From the NCBI GenBank assembly GCA_026545225.1, contig CM048846.1, positions 51,886,270 through 51,950,269 on the forward strand: a DNA stretch of 64,000 nucleotides, given 5' to 3'. The notes beneath the pieces were generated by a model. The model had not been told where the DNA came from and did no database searches. It saw only the letters and a list, made by a program, of their open reading frames with translations. This document shows, piece after piece, positions 44,917-57,640 of the stretch; the stretch's first letter is position 1, and every line of letters starts with the position of its first letter. Position numbers and translations under genes: made by a program. Source of the DNA: Cornus controversa (Eukaryota > Streptophyta > Magnoliopsida > Cornales > Cornaceae).

Positions 44917-45475
44917 TTTATGGCATGACTTTTGGCTTCCATTTGTTTTAAGCTCCTATTTTTGATAAGATTGTCCTAAAGTACCCAATCAAACCAAATG
45001 GATTCCGCTTTGTCTTTGTAGAGGTTCCAAATATGCTTCTCATGGAAACTCTATTATTAAGTGTAGCCAAATGGGGGTAAGCCAATGTCCCCATTTGGCT
45101 ACTTGAGTTAAGGAATGATCATAATCTCATATCTATATCCCAATGGAGTGATGCTGCTAAAGTGGGAGTTGTTATTAATCACAACCAGTGGAGAGTTTGC
45201 CATAGATTCATTGATTTTGTCCCCACCATTGGAAATGTTGAGCAACTGCATGCCTTTAAATAGGCCTTCAGTTCAAAACTCTGCTATCTGGATGCTCGCT
45301 CGCTCCCTCTAGATCGGAGCATTCAACCTTGGTTTAACCTACGGAGCCCTTCTCTCACCTTCTCCTTATACCTCCTAGTCATATTACGCTCCTTTTGTAC
45401 TTCATGTTTTATCATTCTAAAATCAACTCCAATCACTGGAAAAAAAGAATTTTTTTTTCTTAGTAGTGTTATAAT
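44917..45475 (+). mobile_element. Rearranged L1-type LINE fragment
   Basis: Plus-strand LWHDFWLPFVLSSY (44920-44965) matches the SLWxDxWLP block downstream of plant L1 RT. At about 45028-45095 comes an inverted piece whose minus strand matches the 4555-4620 part of the first LINE. From about 45112 the plus strand again gives LINE-like sequence (ISQWSDAAKVGVVINHNQW). At 45390-45475 a plus-strand stretch matches 3815-3905, which in an intact element lies far upstream of the others. The piece is therefore scrambled and long dead. Confidence 0.6.
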
Positions 45476-45850
45476 TTAATCATGATAGCATTTTTACAAT
45501 ATATGTATGATTATATTTATGATGGTGGATGAATGATTTTATATGTTTGTGGTGTTTATACATAGATGAGGCTCTAGGGTTTATGTTTTCAATGTAATTT
45601 TATGGTAGTTGTAAAGGGTAAAATAATTGTTGCTCCTAGGCCTAATTTATGTTTATTGCAAATTATTATGTATATCTCACAAAGCGATGTAATAGTTTGT
45701 AGAGAATTCATCTCCAATGGAGAATTATTAAGCCTCTAATCATGGGGAATGTGCCAAAGCATGAAAAAGTTGGAACTTTTTTGAAGTCTAAGCACATGGG
45801 GAGAATTGCTCGTCGAGATTAAGTTTTTTACATGGTTAAAGATATATGTT
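45476..45850. other. Gene-free stretch
   Basis: Ordinary A+T-rich DNA at the edge of the A+T-rich block. I see no feature. Confidence 0.4.
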
Positions 45851-48800
45851 AGATAAGTCTCATTTATGATTTTATCTTTATCATGTATGTATAGATGTGT
45901 GATTATTATTATATTCTTGAGTAATATTAATATTTATTATTAATATAAATAATATTATTTAGTCATATTAATATTCTTTATTAATTAATATAAAACATTT
46001 TATTAATTGAACATACTATACTATAATATTATATTATTTTAATTTGGTTATTTTATTTATTGACATGTAAAATTTGACTTTGGATTTTTTTTTTCCTAGT
46101 TACAAGAATTGTTTGCACCCAAAGAGACTTGATCCTTAGAGCTAATGCTTGCTAGGCCTTTAGATATTTTATTTAATGATCATTTAATAATGTTATCATA
46201 AATTATATTACTTACTAATATAAACATTTATTATTATATAAAATAAATTATTAATTATACACACTTACAGTATAATATTATTTAATATTAATAGATTATT
46301 TTATTTATTGGTTTCATATAACGAACAATTATTATTATTTATATCTTATTATTTAATTGGATAAATTTTGTATGGTTATACTCAAAAATATAATATTATA
46401 ATTTATTATCTTATTTATTGATAATGTAATGAAAGCACAAAAATATAATATTATTATTTATATCTTATATATTTATCATAAACAAATTGTTTCATAAATA
46501 ATATAAATTATATTATTTAACAATATGTATATTTTAATAATGTAAATTATATAATATTATTATCAATAATATAAATATATATATTATTAATTATACATAC
46601 TACACCAATATTTTTTAATATTATAATTAGGTTATTTTATTTATTAATTATATAATATTAGGTTTCATATGTGAAATATCATAAATTATTGTTATTATAC
46701 AACATTATCAAATTGTACATTTTAACTTAAATTGGTAACTAAATAAAAATTGTATTATATATTTTATTTTTTATATTCTGCAAAATATTTAATTAAATTT
46801 TATCATTGTTGCATAGTTTAATTTATTTCTTATATAATTATTAATAATATAACTTTTTTTTTACGAAGTAATATATGAAGTTTTATAAATTATTATTTAT
46901 TTTTAATATAGTATATGAAATTAAATAATATAACTTTAACTATTATCTATAAAATTATATTGTATATGTTTTATTTATATTTTGAAAAAAAGTAATTAAA
47001 ACATTATATTTATAATATATTAACTATATATTTATCATAAATTATTGTTGTTATAAACAGTATTAATTATATTATTTAGTAATACAGACATTTATTATTA
47101 ACCACTACACTTTAATATTATTTAATATTAATTGGATTATTTTATTTATTGATATTTGTTTTAGTATAAGGGTTAGGTTAATGATCCTCGTTTCATATAA
47201 AGAATAATTTATTATCTCATATATTTTATTAGTATAGTTTTAATCATAAATTATTGTTATTTTATAACAACGTTATATAATATGTATAAAATTATATGGT
47301 ACATCATCATTGTTATATAATATAAATTATATTATTTAGGTTATTTTATTTATTAATGATATAATATTAGGTTTCATATAAGGAATAATTTATTATGTAA
47401 TAGTTTTTTAATATAGTTTAATAGTTGAAATATCATACATTTTTGTTATTATATAGCACAACATTATCGGTTATTTATAAGATTATATTGTACATTTTAA
47501 CTTAAAATGGTAACTATCATTGTTATACAATATACTAACTTTATATTTATCACAAATTAATGGGAACTATCGTAAATTACTTTCATATTTAATGTAATTG
47601 GTCTAATATTATGTCAAGAAATACAAACAAATATAATATTATTATTTATACCTTACATGATTTGTTGTTATACCATATATTTTGTGTTGAAAGTATAATT
47701 TATATGAATGTCAAAAATAATTTTACTTTTTATTGTAGAACTAATTGTTTACGGTATATTATATTATGTAATTTTTTGATAGTATGTAATAAAAATTTTA
47801 AATATCACATATTTTTTAATAAATTAATTTAAAACATTAATTTTCTAATTTAATTAAAAATGTAATATATTTTGTTTATGTAGTTTTGTAATATATGAAA
47901 TTTTATAAATTATTACTTATTTTCAATAAATTATATATTATAACCTTATGTATTCTCCATAATAGTATACTGTACATTTTACGTTATAATGGCAACTAAA
48001 TATATATTATTTTATATATTTTTCTAGAGAATTTAATTAAATCATTATAGTTTTATAATATATTAACTATATATTTATCATAAATTAATGTTGTCATAAA
48101 TTATATTATTTAATATTATAAACATTTATTAATAATATAAAATAAGTTATTAATTATACACACTACACTATAATATTATTTAATATTTATTATATTATTT
48201 TATTTTATTTATTGAACATGTAATATTGGGTTTCATATAATGAATAATTTATTATGAACAAAATATCATAAATTATTGTTATTATATAACAACATTATCA
48301 ATAATATTATCTATAAAATTTTACTGTACATTTTAACTTATAATGGAATCTAAATATAAATTATTTTATATATTTTTTATTCATATTTGTAATAAAATTT
48401 AATTAAAAATTTATAGTTATATAATATATTGACTATGTATTTATCACAAATTAATCTTGTCATAAATAAAAAAATTATATTACTAATATAATAATATACA
48501 CACCACACTCTAATAATATTTAATATTAATTAGATTGTTTTATTTATTGATCATATAATATTTGTTTTCATATGATGAATAATCTCTTATGTAATATATT
48601 GTAGTAATATACTTTAATATGTGAAATATAATATATTAGTTTTCATTTTTAACGTAATTGGATTTAATTTACGTAGTAAAATAACAAAATAATAATAATA
48701 TTATTTATGTATTTATATGTAATGAATTTCAAAAATATATAATATTATTATTTATATCTTACATATATATTTATCATTAACAAATTGTGCAATAAATATA

Positions 48801-48862
48801 TAAAGTATGTTATTTAAGAATATGAATATTTTAATAATGTGAAATATATTATTTATTAAATA
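45851..48862. repeat. Extremely A+T-rich degenerate repeat block, left part
   Basis: About 3 kb made almost wholly of A and T. A few longer phrases recur at irregular intervals: GGTTTCATATAA(T/C)GAATAAT with TTATTATGTAATATATT (near 46309, 47190, 47370, 48228, 48567), ATATATTTATCATAAATTAA (near 47020, 48065) and ACATTTTAACTTATAATGG (near 48325, weaker near 47490 and 47970). The phrases define overlapping diverged units of a few hundred bases, so the block grew by local duplication. It continues at 62196-63190 beyond the Tat element. It is noncoding. Confidence 0.75.
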
Positions 48863-48867
48863 ATTTG

Positions 48868-49231
48868 TGATAGAGTATTTGACTCCAACTGTAAACTATT
48901 GACGTGGAAGATAAAAACAAAGTGACGTGGACAAGAGTCTATCTTTGACCGGGTGGTCTCTATCTCCAAGAAGGACTGGGAAACTAAAAGACTCCAACCA
49001 CAATGCAACCTTGTTTGATCGTTATAAAATAGGGAGACGGTCCAGATACCAAGGTACGCAAATAATACTCTCTTGATTCCTTTACAGCTCTAAAAAAACC
49101 CTTCCTATTTCTGACTTGATCGTCGGAGCGTAGTCGGCCGGCACCGCGCCGGTGCCCTTTCGATTACTCTTCTTTTGTCTTTTTTTACAGGTCAGAATTT
49201 GACCAGCTCGGAATGGATATTTGCTTCATCA
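48868..49231 (+). repeat. 5' LTR of the Tat-type element (364 bp)
   Basis: Starts TGATAGAGTATTTGACTCC and ends TTTGCTTCATCA. It contains two TGACGTGG motifs (48900-48907 and 48923-48930), a TATA box near 49023 and a GCACCGCGCCGGTGC palindrome (about 49141-49155). Confidence 0.92.
49023..49031 (+). promoter_or_regulatory. Likely LTR TATA box TATAAAATA
   Basis: The TATA box lies about 100 bases after the TGACGTGG pair and about 200 bases before the LTR end, a normal place for an LTR promoter. The 3' LTR has TATAAATA at the same place. Confidence 0.6.
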
Positions 49232-49232
49232 G

Positions 49233-49251
49233 TTGGCGCCGTCTGTGGGAA
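49233..49251 (+). other. Primer-binding site of the Tat-type element
   Basis: TTGGCGCCGTCTGTGGGAA follows the LTR after one base. The TGGCGCC start is the usual PBS start in plant Tat/Athila elements and is not the initiator Met type. Confidence 0.75.
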
Positions 49252-49276
49252 CAGTCACAAAATTTGACTGTTCTAT

Positions 49277-52200
49277 TTGAATCATACACGAAACATGATG
49301 CACCTTCGATCTGGATTGGAAACCACGGCCATACAGGATCCCCCTGTTGGCCAGGGTCCTCTAGAACATGACTTACCTGGCCGAAACGACCCTCTGGCTG
49401 CGCAAGATCCTCCTATCGGTACTGACCTCCCCAACCCAAACGCACAAGACCCGGCAGCCAATCCGCCCACAGGTAATGGAGGCAGACAGCCCCCTGGACA
49501 GACGGACCTTCCAGGGACACACCCCGAAGTCCCAAACGATCAGGGGCGTGTCACAGAGTTGGAGCACCAGGTCCAGAACTTAAACCAAAGTCTGGTTCAG
49601 TTGCTCCAGCAAAATGCGGCGATTCTACAACGCCTCCCTCCTGTGGCGCCAATGCTGTTCGCCAAGCGACGTAAGGCCTGTTAATCCGGAGGAGGACGAT
49701 ATTGAGAGAGAAAGTGAAGTCTCGATGGAAGACGCGGATCAGACTCAAGTGAGAGGTGGGACGAGTCATAGCCGTTTAGTCCCTCCCGAGAGGAGCCAAC
49801 CCCGCAGAGATTCCGCATCTCTTGCTTATCACGATATGGAGATACAGGACCTGAGAGCTAGGGTAGAAAGCATGGCTCATGCTATAAGAGGGAAGGGCCC
49901 TGCCACCATAGAAGATTTGGTCCAACAAACCAACCTCCCTTTCTCTGCAGGGGTAATGAACTGTCCCCTACCCCCCGGGTTCAAGATGCCCATGGTGGAA
50001 AGCTTTGATGGAACTAAGGACCCACTAGATCACCTGGAGACTTACAAGGCCTTGATGCATCTCTAGGTGGTACCCGATGAGATCATGTGCAGAGCTTTTC
50101 CCACTACATTAAAGGGCTCTGCCCGGTCTTGGTTCAATAGTCTAAAACCATCGTCTGTTCGTTCTTTCAAAGAGTTGAGCCAACTATTTGTTGGCAATTT
50201 CATTGCTGCCCGAAGACACAGGAAATCCGCTACCTATCTCCTGAATGTAAGGCAAACTAAGAGGGAATCGTTGCGGGACTATATCAATCGATTCAACAGA
50301 GAGATGTTACAAGTCGACGCCTTGGATGATAAGGTGGCAGTCACAGCATTCATGGGAGGGCTGTTACCTTCTAAATTTCTATACTCTGTGTCTAAGCATC
50401 CCCCCGAAAGCATGTCTGAATTACTTGTGAAAGCCCAAAAATACATGAATGTCGAAGATGCCCTTGATGCCCGAAGGGACAAAGGTGATAGTGACAAGAA
50501 GGGGGACAGGAAGAGGGGAGCGCAATCTAGCAGAGAGGAACGGAACCCCAAGTATGGCAGAAGATCACAGGAACAAAACGACAAAACCGTGCGTCGCAAA
50601 AGGGGATTCAGTTTCACTCCATTGAACACGCCTATAAATCAGATCCTCCTCCACATTCAGGACGACCCGGCGGTGTCATGGCCTCCAAAGTTAAGAACTG
50701 ATCCGGCCAGAAGATCCCGTGACAAGTATTGTAGGTTCCATCGCGATCATGGCCATGATACCAATGAATGCATGGATTTGAAAAGACAGATTGAGAATTT
50801 AATTCAAAGGGGCCAGTTGCGAAGATTTGTGGTCGGTGGGGGGCAGAGAGCACAGAATCAGACGCAGGACGTAAATGAAGGCACGGCTCGAAAAAACCCT
50901 CCAATAGGGGAAATTAGAGTCATCTCTGGAGGAGTCGGGGGCGGCGGAGAGTCTAATGCCGCTCGCAAAACACATATAAGGAAAGTCAGAAATTTTTTCG
51001 AAGTTGGCGAGGTGAGTCAATCACCCGCCAAGTGCCCTCGGTTGAATGACCAGGTCATCACTTTTTCAGAGGATGACGCCAGAAAAGTTCAGCAGCCTCA
51101 CGATGATGCCCTCGTAGTAACATTGATTATCGCCAACTTCACAATTAGGCGGGTTTTAATCGACAATGGTAGTTTCGCAGACATCCTTTTTGTAGATGCA
51201 TTCGATCAGATGAAGATTGGAAGGAACAGACTCAAGACCACTCAATCTCCGCTCGTAGGCTTCTCCGGAGAGAGACTCCTTCCTTTGGGTACGATCGACC
51301 TCCCGGTCACCGCCGGTTCAAGTCCCCGACAAGTCACAAAAATGGTAACCTTCTTTGTGGTGGATTGCCCAACCACGTATAATGTCATTCTGGGAAGGAC
51401 CACCTTGAATGCTATGAGAGCAGTAACCTCCACCTACCACCTTCTCGTTCGATTCCCCACGGAACATGGTGTTGGGGAACTAAGAGGGGATCAGGCCACT
51501 GCTCGAGAATGTTATGCCACCTCCTTAAGGGAAAAGAAGATGTCAGAGACCCTAAACATTGAGGGACAAGAGATGGAGGAGAATGAAGATGGTCGTCGTG
51601 CAGAACCAATGGAAGAATTGGTTGAGGTCGACTTGAATAAATAAGGTGCAGGAAAGAAGGTGAGCTTGGGATCGTCACTCTCACCCACCTCTCGGGAAGA
51701 GATGATACGATTCCTCAAAACAAAAGAAGATGTGTTTGCATGGTCCCACGAAGATATGCCTGGGATTGATCCAACCATTGCCGTACATCGACTGAATATC
51801 GATCCCACTGCCAAGCCAATTAGACAAAAAAGGAGAATCTTTGCCCCAGAAAGAAACACGGCAATTTCTGAGGAGGTAGAGAAATTATTGAAGGCCAACT
51901 TTGTACGGGAAACCAATTACCCGGACTGGTTGGCAAATGTGGTGTTGGTTAAAAAATCTAATGGCAAGTGGCGCTTGTGTGTCGACTTCACCGACCTAAA
52001 CAAAGCGTGTCCGAAAGACAGCTCCCCCTGCCCCAGATTGACATGCTAGTAGAGGGGACGACAGGGTTCGAGCGGCTTAGCTTCATGGATGCCTACTCAG
52101 GATATAACCAAATTCCAATGTGGCCGTCAGACCAGGAAATGACATCTTTTATAACAGAAAGAGGATTGTACTGCTATACGGTGATGCCGTTCGATCTAAA

Positions 52201-53922
52201 GAATGCCGGTGCAACTTATCAAAGGTTAGTGAATAGAATGTTCAAAGAGCAAATTGGCAGAAATATGGAGGTGTATGTTGATGACATGCTCGTCAAAAGT
52301 CAGAAGGCTGCCAGCCACTTGGCTGATTTACAAGAAGCCTTTGATGTCCTTCGAAGGTACAGAATGAAGCTCAATCCAAGCAAGTGTGCCTTCGGGGTAT
52401 CCTTCGGGAAGTTCTTGGGCTATTTAGTCAGTAAGAGGGGGATAGAAGCCAACCCACAGAAGGTACAAGCCATCCTGGATACAAGGTCGCCCAGAACTGT
52501 TAAAGAAGTCCAAAAGCTGACAGAAAAGGTGGCAGCATTGAGCGGGTTGATTTCCCGTGCTACAGATAGGTGTCTCCCATTTTTTCAGGTCCTCAAACGG
52601 GCCTTTGAGTGGACTCCAGAATGTGAGCAGGCCTTAAACGAGCTAAAGCAGTACCTCAGCTCGCCTCCGCTCTTGTCATGCGCACGTGTGGGAGAGGAAT
52701 TGTACTTATACTTGGTTGTCTCCCTCGCAGCAGTCAGCTCTACGCTGGTACGAGAAGAAGAGGGAGTGCAAAGGCCAATTTATTATACCAGCAGGATTCT
52801 CTGGGGGGCAGAAGAAAGGTATCCCCCCATAGAAAAACTAGCATTTGCCTTGGTTACGACGGCCAGGAAACTCAGGCCATATTTCCAAGCACATACCATT
52901 GTGGTACTAACTGATTAGCCGCTCCGACAAGTTCTCTTCAAACCCGAAACCTCTGGGCGACTTGTGAAGTGGTCTATGGAGCTAGGAGAATTCGACATCC
53001 GATACAAGCCAAGGACAGCAGTCAAAGGCCAAGTGTTGGCAGACTTTATAGCTGAATTTACATACCCCCAGGAAGATAAACAAGTTCAGCAGGAAAAATT
53101 GGAGGATATAATCCAGCAAGACAGGGAGGACCTGATGGACCCTGATTGCACGTGGCAGTTATTTGTGGATGGGTCATCGAACGCACAAGCTAGTGGCGCA
53201 GGGATACTAATTAGATCTCCAGTAGGAGAAACATTCAAGTACGCCCTGCAATTTGGATTCAAGGCAACAAACAATGAGGCTGAATATGAAGCCTTGATTG
53301 CAAGGTTGAAACTAGCTGACACCCTCAAGGTTAGGCAGTTAAAAGCTTATACCGACTCCCAGCTAATTGCCCGCCAGGTCAATACGAAATACGAGGCAAA
53401 GGGAGCAAGGATGAAATCTTACTTGTAAAAAGTACAAGAGCTGGTTACCCGTTTCCAAAGGTTTTCAGTCACGCGGGTCCCCCGTAGTGAAAACTCTAAT
53501 GCAGATGCTCTCGCCCGATTGGCTACGGCACTAGAGGCTGCCCAAGGGAGGGTGCTTGTGGAGCGCATGGGCCACCCGAGTATAACAGAAGTAACATCAT
53601 GTGAAGTAAACCAGGTCACCCAGGGCATGGAATGGGTAGACCCAATAGTCAAGTAGATAAGTAATGGCGAATTGCCATCTGACAAGGTAGAGGCGCACAG
53701 AACAAGGATCAGGGCATCTAGGTACACCCTGATCGACGGAGTCCTCTATAAAAGGGGAGTCTCCTTACCATACCTACGATGCTTATCAACAGGAGAAGCA
53801 CAGAAGGTCATGAGGGAAATTCATGAAGGGGAGTGTGGAAACCATGCAGGGGGCAGGTCCTTGGCTCACAAAGCCATTAGGCAAGGATACTACTGGCCCT
53901 CTATGCAGTAGGATGCGCTGAA
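49277..53922 (+). CDS. gag to integrase N-terminus, Tat-type element (broken)
   Basis: In order one sees a proline/glutamine-rich N-terminus, the gag core (SARSWFNSLKPSSVRSFKEL, about 50120-50185), a CRFHRDHGHDTNEC finger-like segment (near 50735), a protease-like segment (RRVLIDNGSFADILFVDAF, near 51150-51205), RT (KWRLCVDFTDLNKACPKDS near 51970, FMDAYSGYNQI near 52085, VYVDDMLVKS near 52275), an RNase H region (RPIYYTSRIL..YPPIEKLAFAL near 52775-52850), the second, archaeal-type RNase H (LFVDGSSNAQASGAGILI near 53160, NNEAEYEALIARL near 53270) and the start of integrase (GYYWPSMQ near 53890). The doubled RNase H is diagnostic of Tat. The region has several interruptions and is a fossil. Confidence 0.85.
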
Positions 53923-56900
53923 TGTAATACCCCGTAATTTGAGGAATTTAAATTTGATTTTTTTTATTTATTTGATGGAGTTTTTAATTATTTAAATGCT
54001 TTAATTAATTTTGTCAATGCTTGTTTTTATATGTTTAATGTGGATGTTTGAATTGTTGCTAAGTGTTGGTTGTGTTTAATTGTGTGTTAAATATTTGTTT
54101 TAAATATAGTTTTTTTTTCTGTTAAATAAAAATATGTTGGTTTGGGCTGCATTTTCTTAATTCTTGTTTTTATTATTATTATTATTATTATGTTGGGCTA
54201 GGCAGCTGGGCTGGGCTATATATATATATATATAGTTGGGCTAAATATTTTATATTTATTAGTTTCATTATTTAAGAATGTTAAATAAGAGAAAAGGAAT
54301 TAGGGTTCAGTAGTTTCTACGTAGAGAGGATTCCTACGCACAGATAGGGAGAAAATAGTAGACGCCAGGAAAAGAGAAAAGAAGTGATTTTTGCTTAACA
54401 TCACAAGGCAAGTTCGAACTCTTCTCTTCCCCTTTGAATCTGTATACATATATATTTTTTTGTATATACATGTTGCTGAAATATATATGTAATATATATA
54501 TTAATTGTATAGACATGTTGTTAGAAATTTGTATGCAATTAATTATGAAACTAAATGATTTTTCATGTTAAGAATTTCTGTGAATTAAACATGAAGATTT
54601 TGGAGTTTTGGTACTGTTTTAGGATATTTTTGCATATATACATGTATATATGACTGTATAGGCTTGTATATATATATATATATACATGAAATTGGGTTTA
54701 CTGTATTCATCATTTTTGAACGTTTTTGTTCCGATTAAAAGGTAGATCTTACTTCCTAGAACAATCCTTGAAAGTTTGGTTGTGAACCGTTGGGTAGATT
54801 GACGGGAAATTGAGTTTGAAATTTTAGATTTTTGAAACTTGAAATTGGGCGTTTTTAATTTAGGCCGCGAGAGGTGATGATTTTGGTACCAATGCGTAGC
54901 TTAGATCGATACGAGTTCAATCGTATATTTATATATGCGATTCGGTGCCCGGAAGTGATCGGAAAGTGATCGGGAAGTTTTCCACCATTGTTGTGCGCGC
55001 GTAGCTTCAGGAAGAAGAAGGAAGAAGAAAGAAAGAAAAAAAAAAAAGGAAGGGCCAGCGCGCCGCCGGTGCGTGGGAGCGCGTCTGGCCGGCGCCGGTG
55101 ACTTCCGGTGACCGGAAGGTCATTTTTGGGGCCCACTCTCGGGGGCCCACCTCTGGGTCCGATATGGGCCCATTCCGAATTATTTTATTATTTGTTTTGA
55201 ATTTTTGAAATTTTTGGAAAAACTTGAAAATTTGGAAAATCATTCTTTAAAAATACTTTTATAATTCTAAAAATTTCCAAAATTTTATGTCAACTTCCTG
55301 GGAGTTTAAGGAGCTTGGAGTTTAAATTTCATGTCGAAATGATTTAGAATTGTCTTTAAATTAATTTTTAAAGTGTCTAAAAACTGGATTTTTCATCTTC
55401 TTTAATTTTAGAAAATACTTATAAAGTTCCGAAAATTCCCAAATTTTTACTGAAACTTTCTGGAGGTTAAATACACTTGGGTTTAAATTTTTAACTCAAA
55501 ATGATCTTCCCTTGTTGTTCAATTGATTTTTAAAGTGTCCAAAAGTTGGGTTTTTCACTTTCTGTAATTTTAGAAAATACTTTTGTAATTCCAAAAATTC
55601 CCAAATTTTTGTGGTAACTTTCTGGAGGTTAAATAAACTTGGGTTTAAATTTTCATCTTGAAAGGAGCTTCCTTTAGTGTTCAATGAATTTTTAAAGTGT
55701 CTAAAAGTTGGATTTTCACATTCTTTTATTTGTTGAAAATATTTTGTAAAATTCTAGAAAATTCCAGAATGATTTAATAGGGTTATTAGAATTAGAAAAG
55801 ACCCAAAAACCTAGATAAGATTTTGGTTTAGATTCCCTCATAGATTTGAGTGTATTGGGGGGTTGGATTGGGTGTTTGCTTCTAAAGTGATTAAATTGTG
55901 TTATTTGATTTACTTGAATGTATTTTTCTTTAAGGATATAAATTCCCATTAAATACTTGGTTATAGCTTACTTGTAAACGATTTGTCTTATGATGATAAT
56001 TGCATATCGGATAATTTGAATTATTTTGTTTGCGCAAATTAAAATTATAATGCACCTTGTTTATTGTATGTTTCATATTGGGAATGCATCTATACATTTT
56101 ATTTTGGCATGTAAGGATTGCCCGGCGTGTCAGGATCGCCCATACCTAATAAGGTATTTATGCATTATATTTGGCATGTTGGGATTGCCAAGGCGTGTCA
56201 GGATCGCCTAATACCTAATAAGGTATCTATGAATTAAATTTGGCATGTTGGGATTGCCAAGGCATGTCAGGATCACCTAATACGTACCTAATAAGGTATA
56301 TATGCATTATATTTGGCATGTTGGGATTGCCAAGGCGTGTCAGGATCGCCCATACCTAATAAGGTATTTATGCATTTTATTTTGTCATGTAAGGATTGCC
56401 CGGCGTGTCAGGATCGCCCATACCTAATAAGGTATCTATGCATTATATTTGGCATGTTGGGATTGCCAAGGCGTGTCAAGATTGCCTAATACCTAATAAG
56501 GTATCTATGCATTAAATTTGGCATGTTGGGATTGCCAAGGCGTGTCAGGATCGCCTAATATGTACCTAATAAGGTATATATGCATTATACTTGGCATGTT
56601 GGGATTGCCAAGGCGTGTCAGGATCGCCTAATACCTAATAAGGTATCTATGCATTATATTTGGCATGTTGGGATTGCCAAGGCGTGTTAGGATCGCCAAA
56701 CACCTAATATGGTATTTTTATATTTTATTTGGAGCATGTCAGGATTGCCTAATATCTAGTAAGAACGGTTCTCGGTATATATTTGAGCATGTTACGATTA
56801 TTTCTTGTGTAAACTTAAAACTAGTCTGCACTTGCATGAAGATAACTGATGTGTTAGTGTAGTGTGTGGGGCGGCTCTATTCTTAGGTATAGGGTTAATT

Positions 56901-57640
56901 GGGTATATATATTTATGAGCTGGTGGGTTATCTTTAATTGTATATAAACATAAATTTGTTGTCTTGGGAAAGGATTATTGGTGGAGGCTGGATAGGTTTA
57001 TCTAATACCTTGTAAGGCATTTGTAGAATATATGGAAGAAGGCATGTTAGGATTGTCTATGGTTTGAACTTAGAAATTTGTTTTATCTGTATTGTGATAA
57101 TGGATGGGTTAGTTCAGAACATAGTTCTAGTTACTTCTAAGATAGGAGATTTAATGACTAAACGGTATAATTATATCTATATGTCTTTACTGTCCTCATA
57201 TAGAGGGTATGTTTACCGGTTCTCTGATTGGGTTGTAGTAGAGAGAATTTGCTCGTGGGTTTAACCCACTTTGTTGATATTTCAGGTTCTAGACAGTTTC
57301 TACCGGGAGATTTGTGCATGGAGTTTGTAGAGCGTGACGATCATCTATTCTTCACTATACTTTAGTGTAGGGACTTAAATCTGTTCATAAAGTTTTACTT
57401 TTATGTTTTGTTTGGTTAAGGGGTCCGTGGGTTACCGGACTTCCAAGTTGTATCAATCAGAATAATACAATGTTATTTAACATGATTATTTATTTCAGTT
57501 AGACTTTCCTTTCAGCATTTATAATTCTTTTTCTTTAGTCGTTGTATTCTATGCTTGTTTGCTATCAGTTGTTAGTATCCTTCAGGTTTTGTGTATGAGA
57601 CTAGCCACCTCATGCGCGAAATTTTCTGGGGGGTATTTCA
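53923..57640 (+). mobile_element. Solo LTR (3718 bp) nested in the Tat integrase
   Basis: It begins TGTAATACCCCGTAATTTG and ends GGGGGGTATTTCA, flanked by the exact duplication CTGAA (53918-53922 and 57641-57645). There is no internal domain, PBS or PPT, so it is a solo LTR. The TGTAATACCCC start and the great length fit a Ty3/gypsy chromovirus (Tekay/Del-like) LTR; orientation is assumed from that start. A 69-bp tandem array fills 56100-56715. A GCGCGCCGCCGGTGCGTGG-type G+C-rich patch lies at about 55055-55150. It is not closely related to the Tekay-type LTR at 19792-22762 by eye. Confidence 0.85.
56100..56715 (+). repeat. 69-bp tandem repeat array, about nine units
   Basis: The unit consists of GGCATGTTGGGATTGCCAAG, GCGTGTCAGGATCGCCTAAT, ACCTAATAAGGTATCTATGC and ATTATATTT. 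Units start near 56105, 56175, 56242, 56317, 56384, 56450, 56520, 56591 and 56662. A few carry a 4-base ACGT insertion. Each contains ATACCTAATAAGGTAT, a 6-bp stem with a 4-base loop. Outer units are more diverged and fade to 56760. Confidence 0.9.

Noticed and set aside
44695-44928. Open frames coding long (Ile-Tyr)n runs on both strands, also near 4640 and 22890
   Set aside because: They are translations of TA microsatellites and have no flanking coding sequence.
45851-48862. Mitochondrial or plastid insertion suggested by the extreme A+T content
   Set aside because: No organellar gene, tRNA or rRNA piece is visible. Plant organelle DNA is not this A+T-rich over kilobases, and the recurrent phrases point to a local repeat.
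49277-49684. A separate small host gene ahead of gag
   Set aside because: It lies directly after the PBS of the Tat element and leads into its gag region, so it is the element's own N-terminal part.
56100-56760. CRISPR-like array
   Set aside because: The 69-bp units are contiguous with no unique spacers and lie in a plant LTR; it is a tandem repeat.
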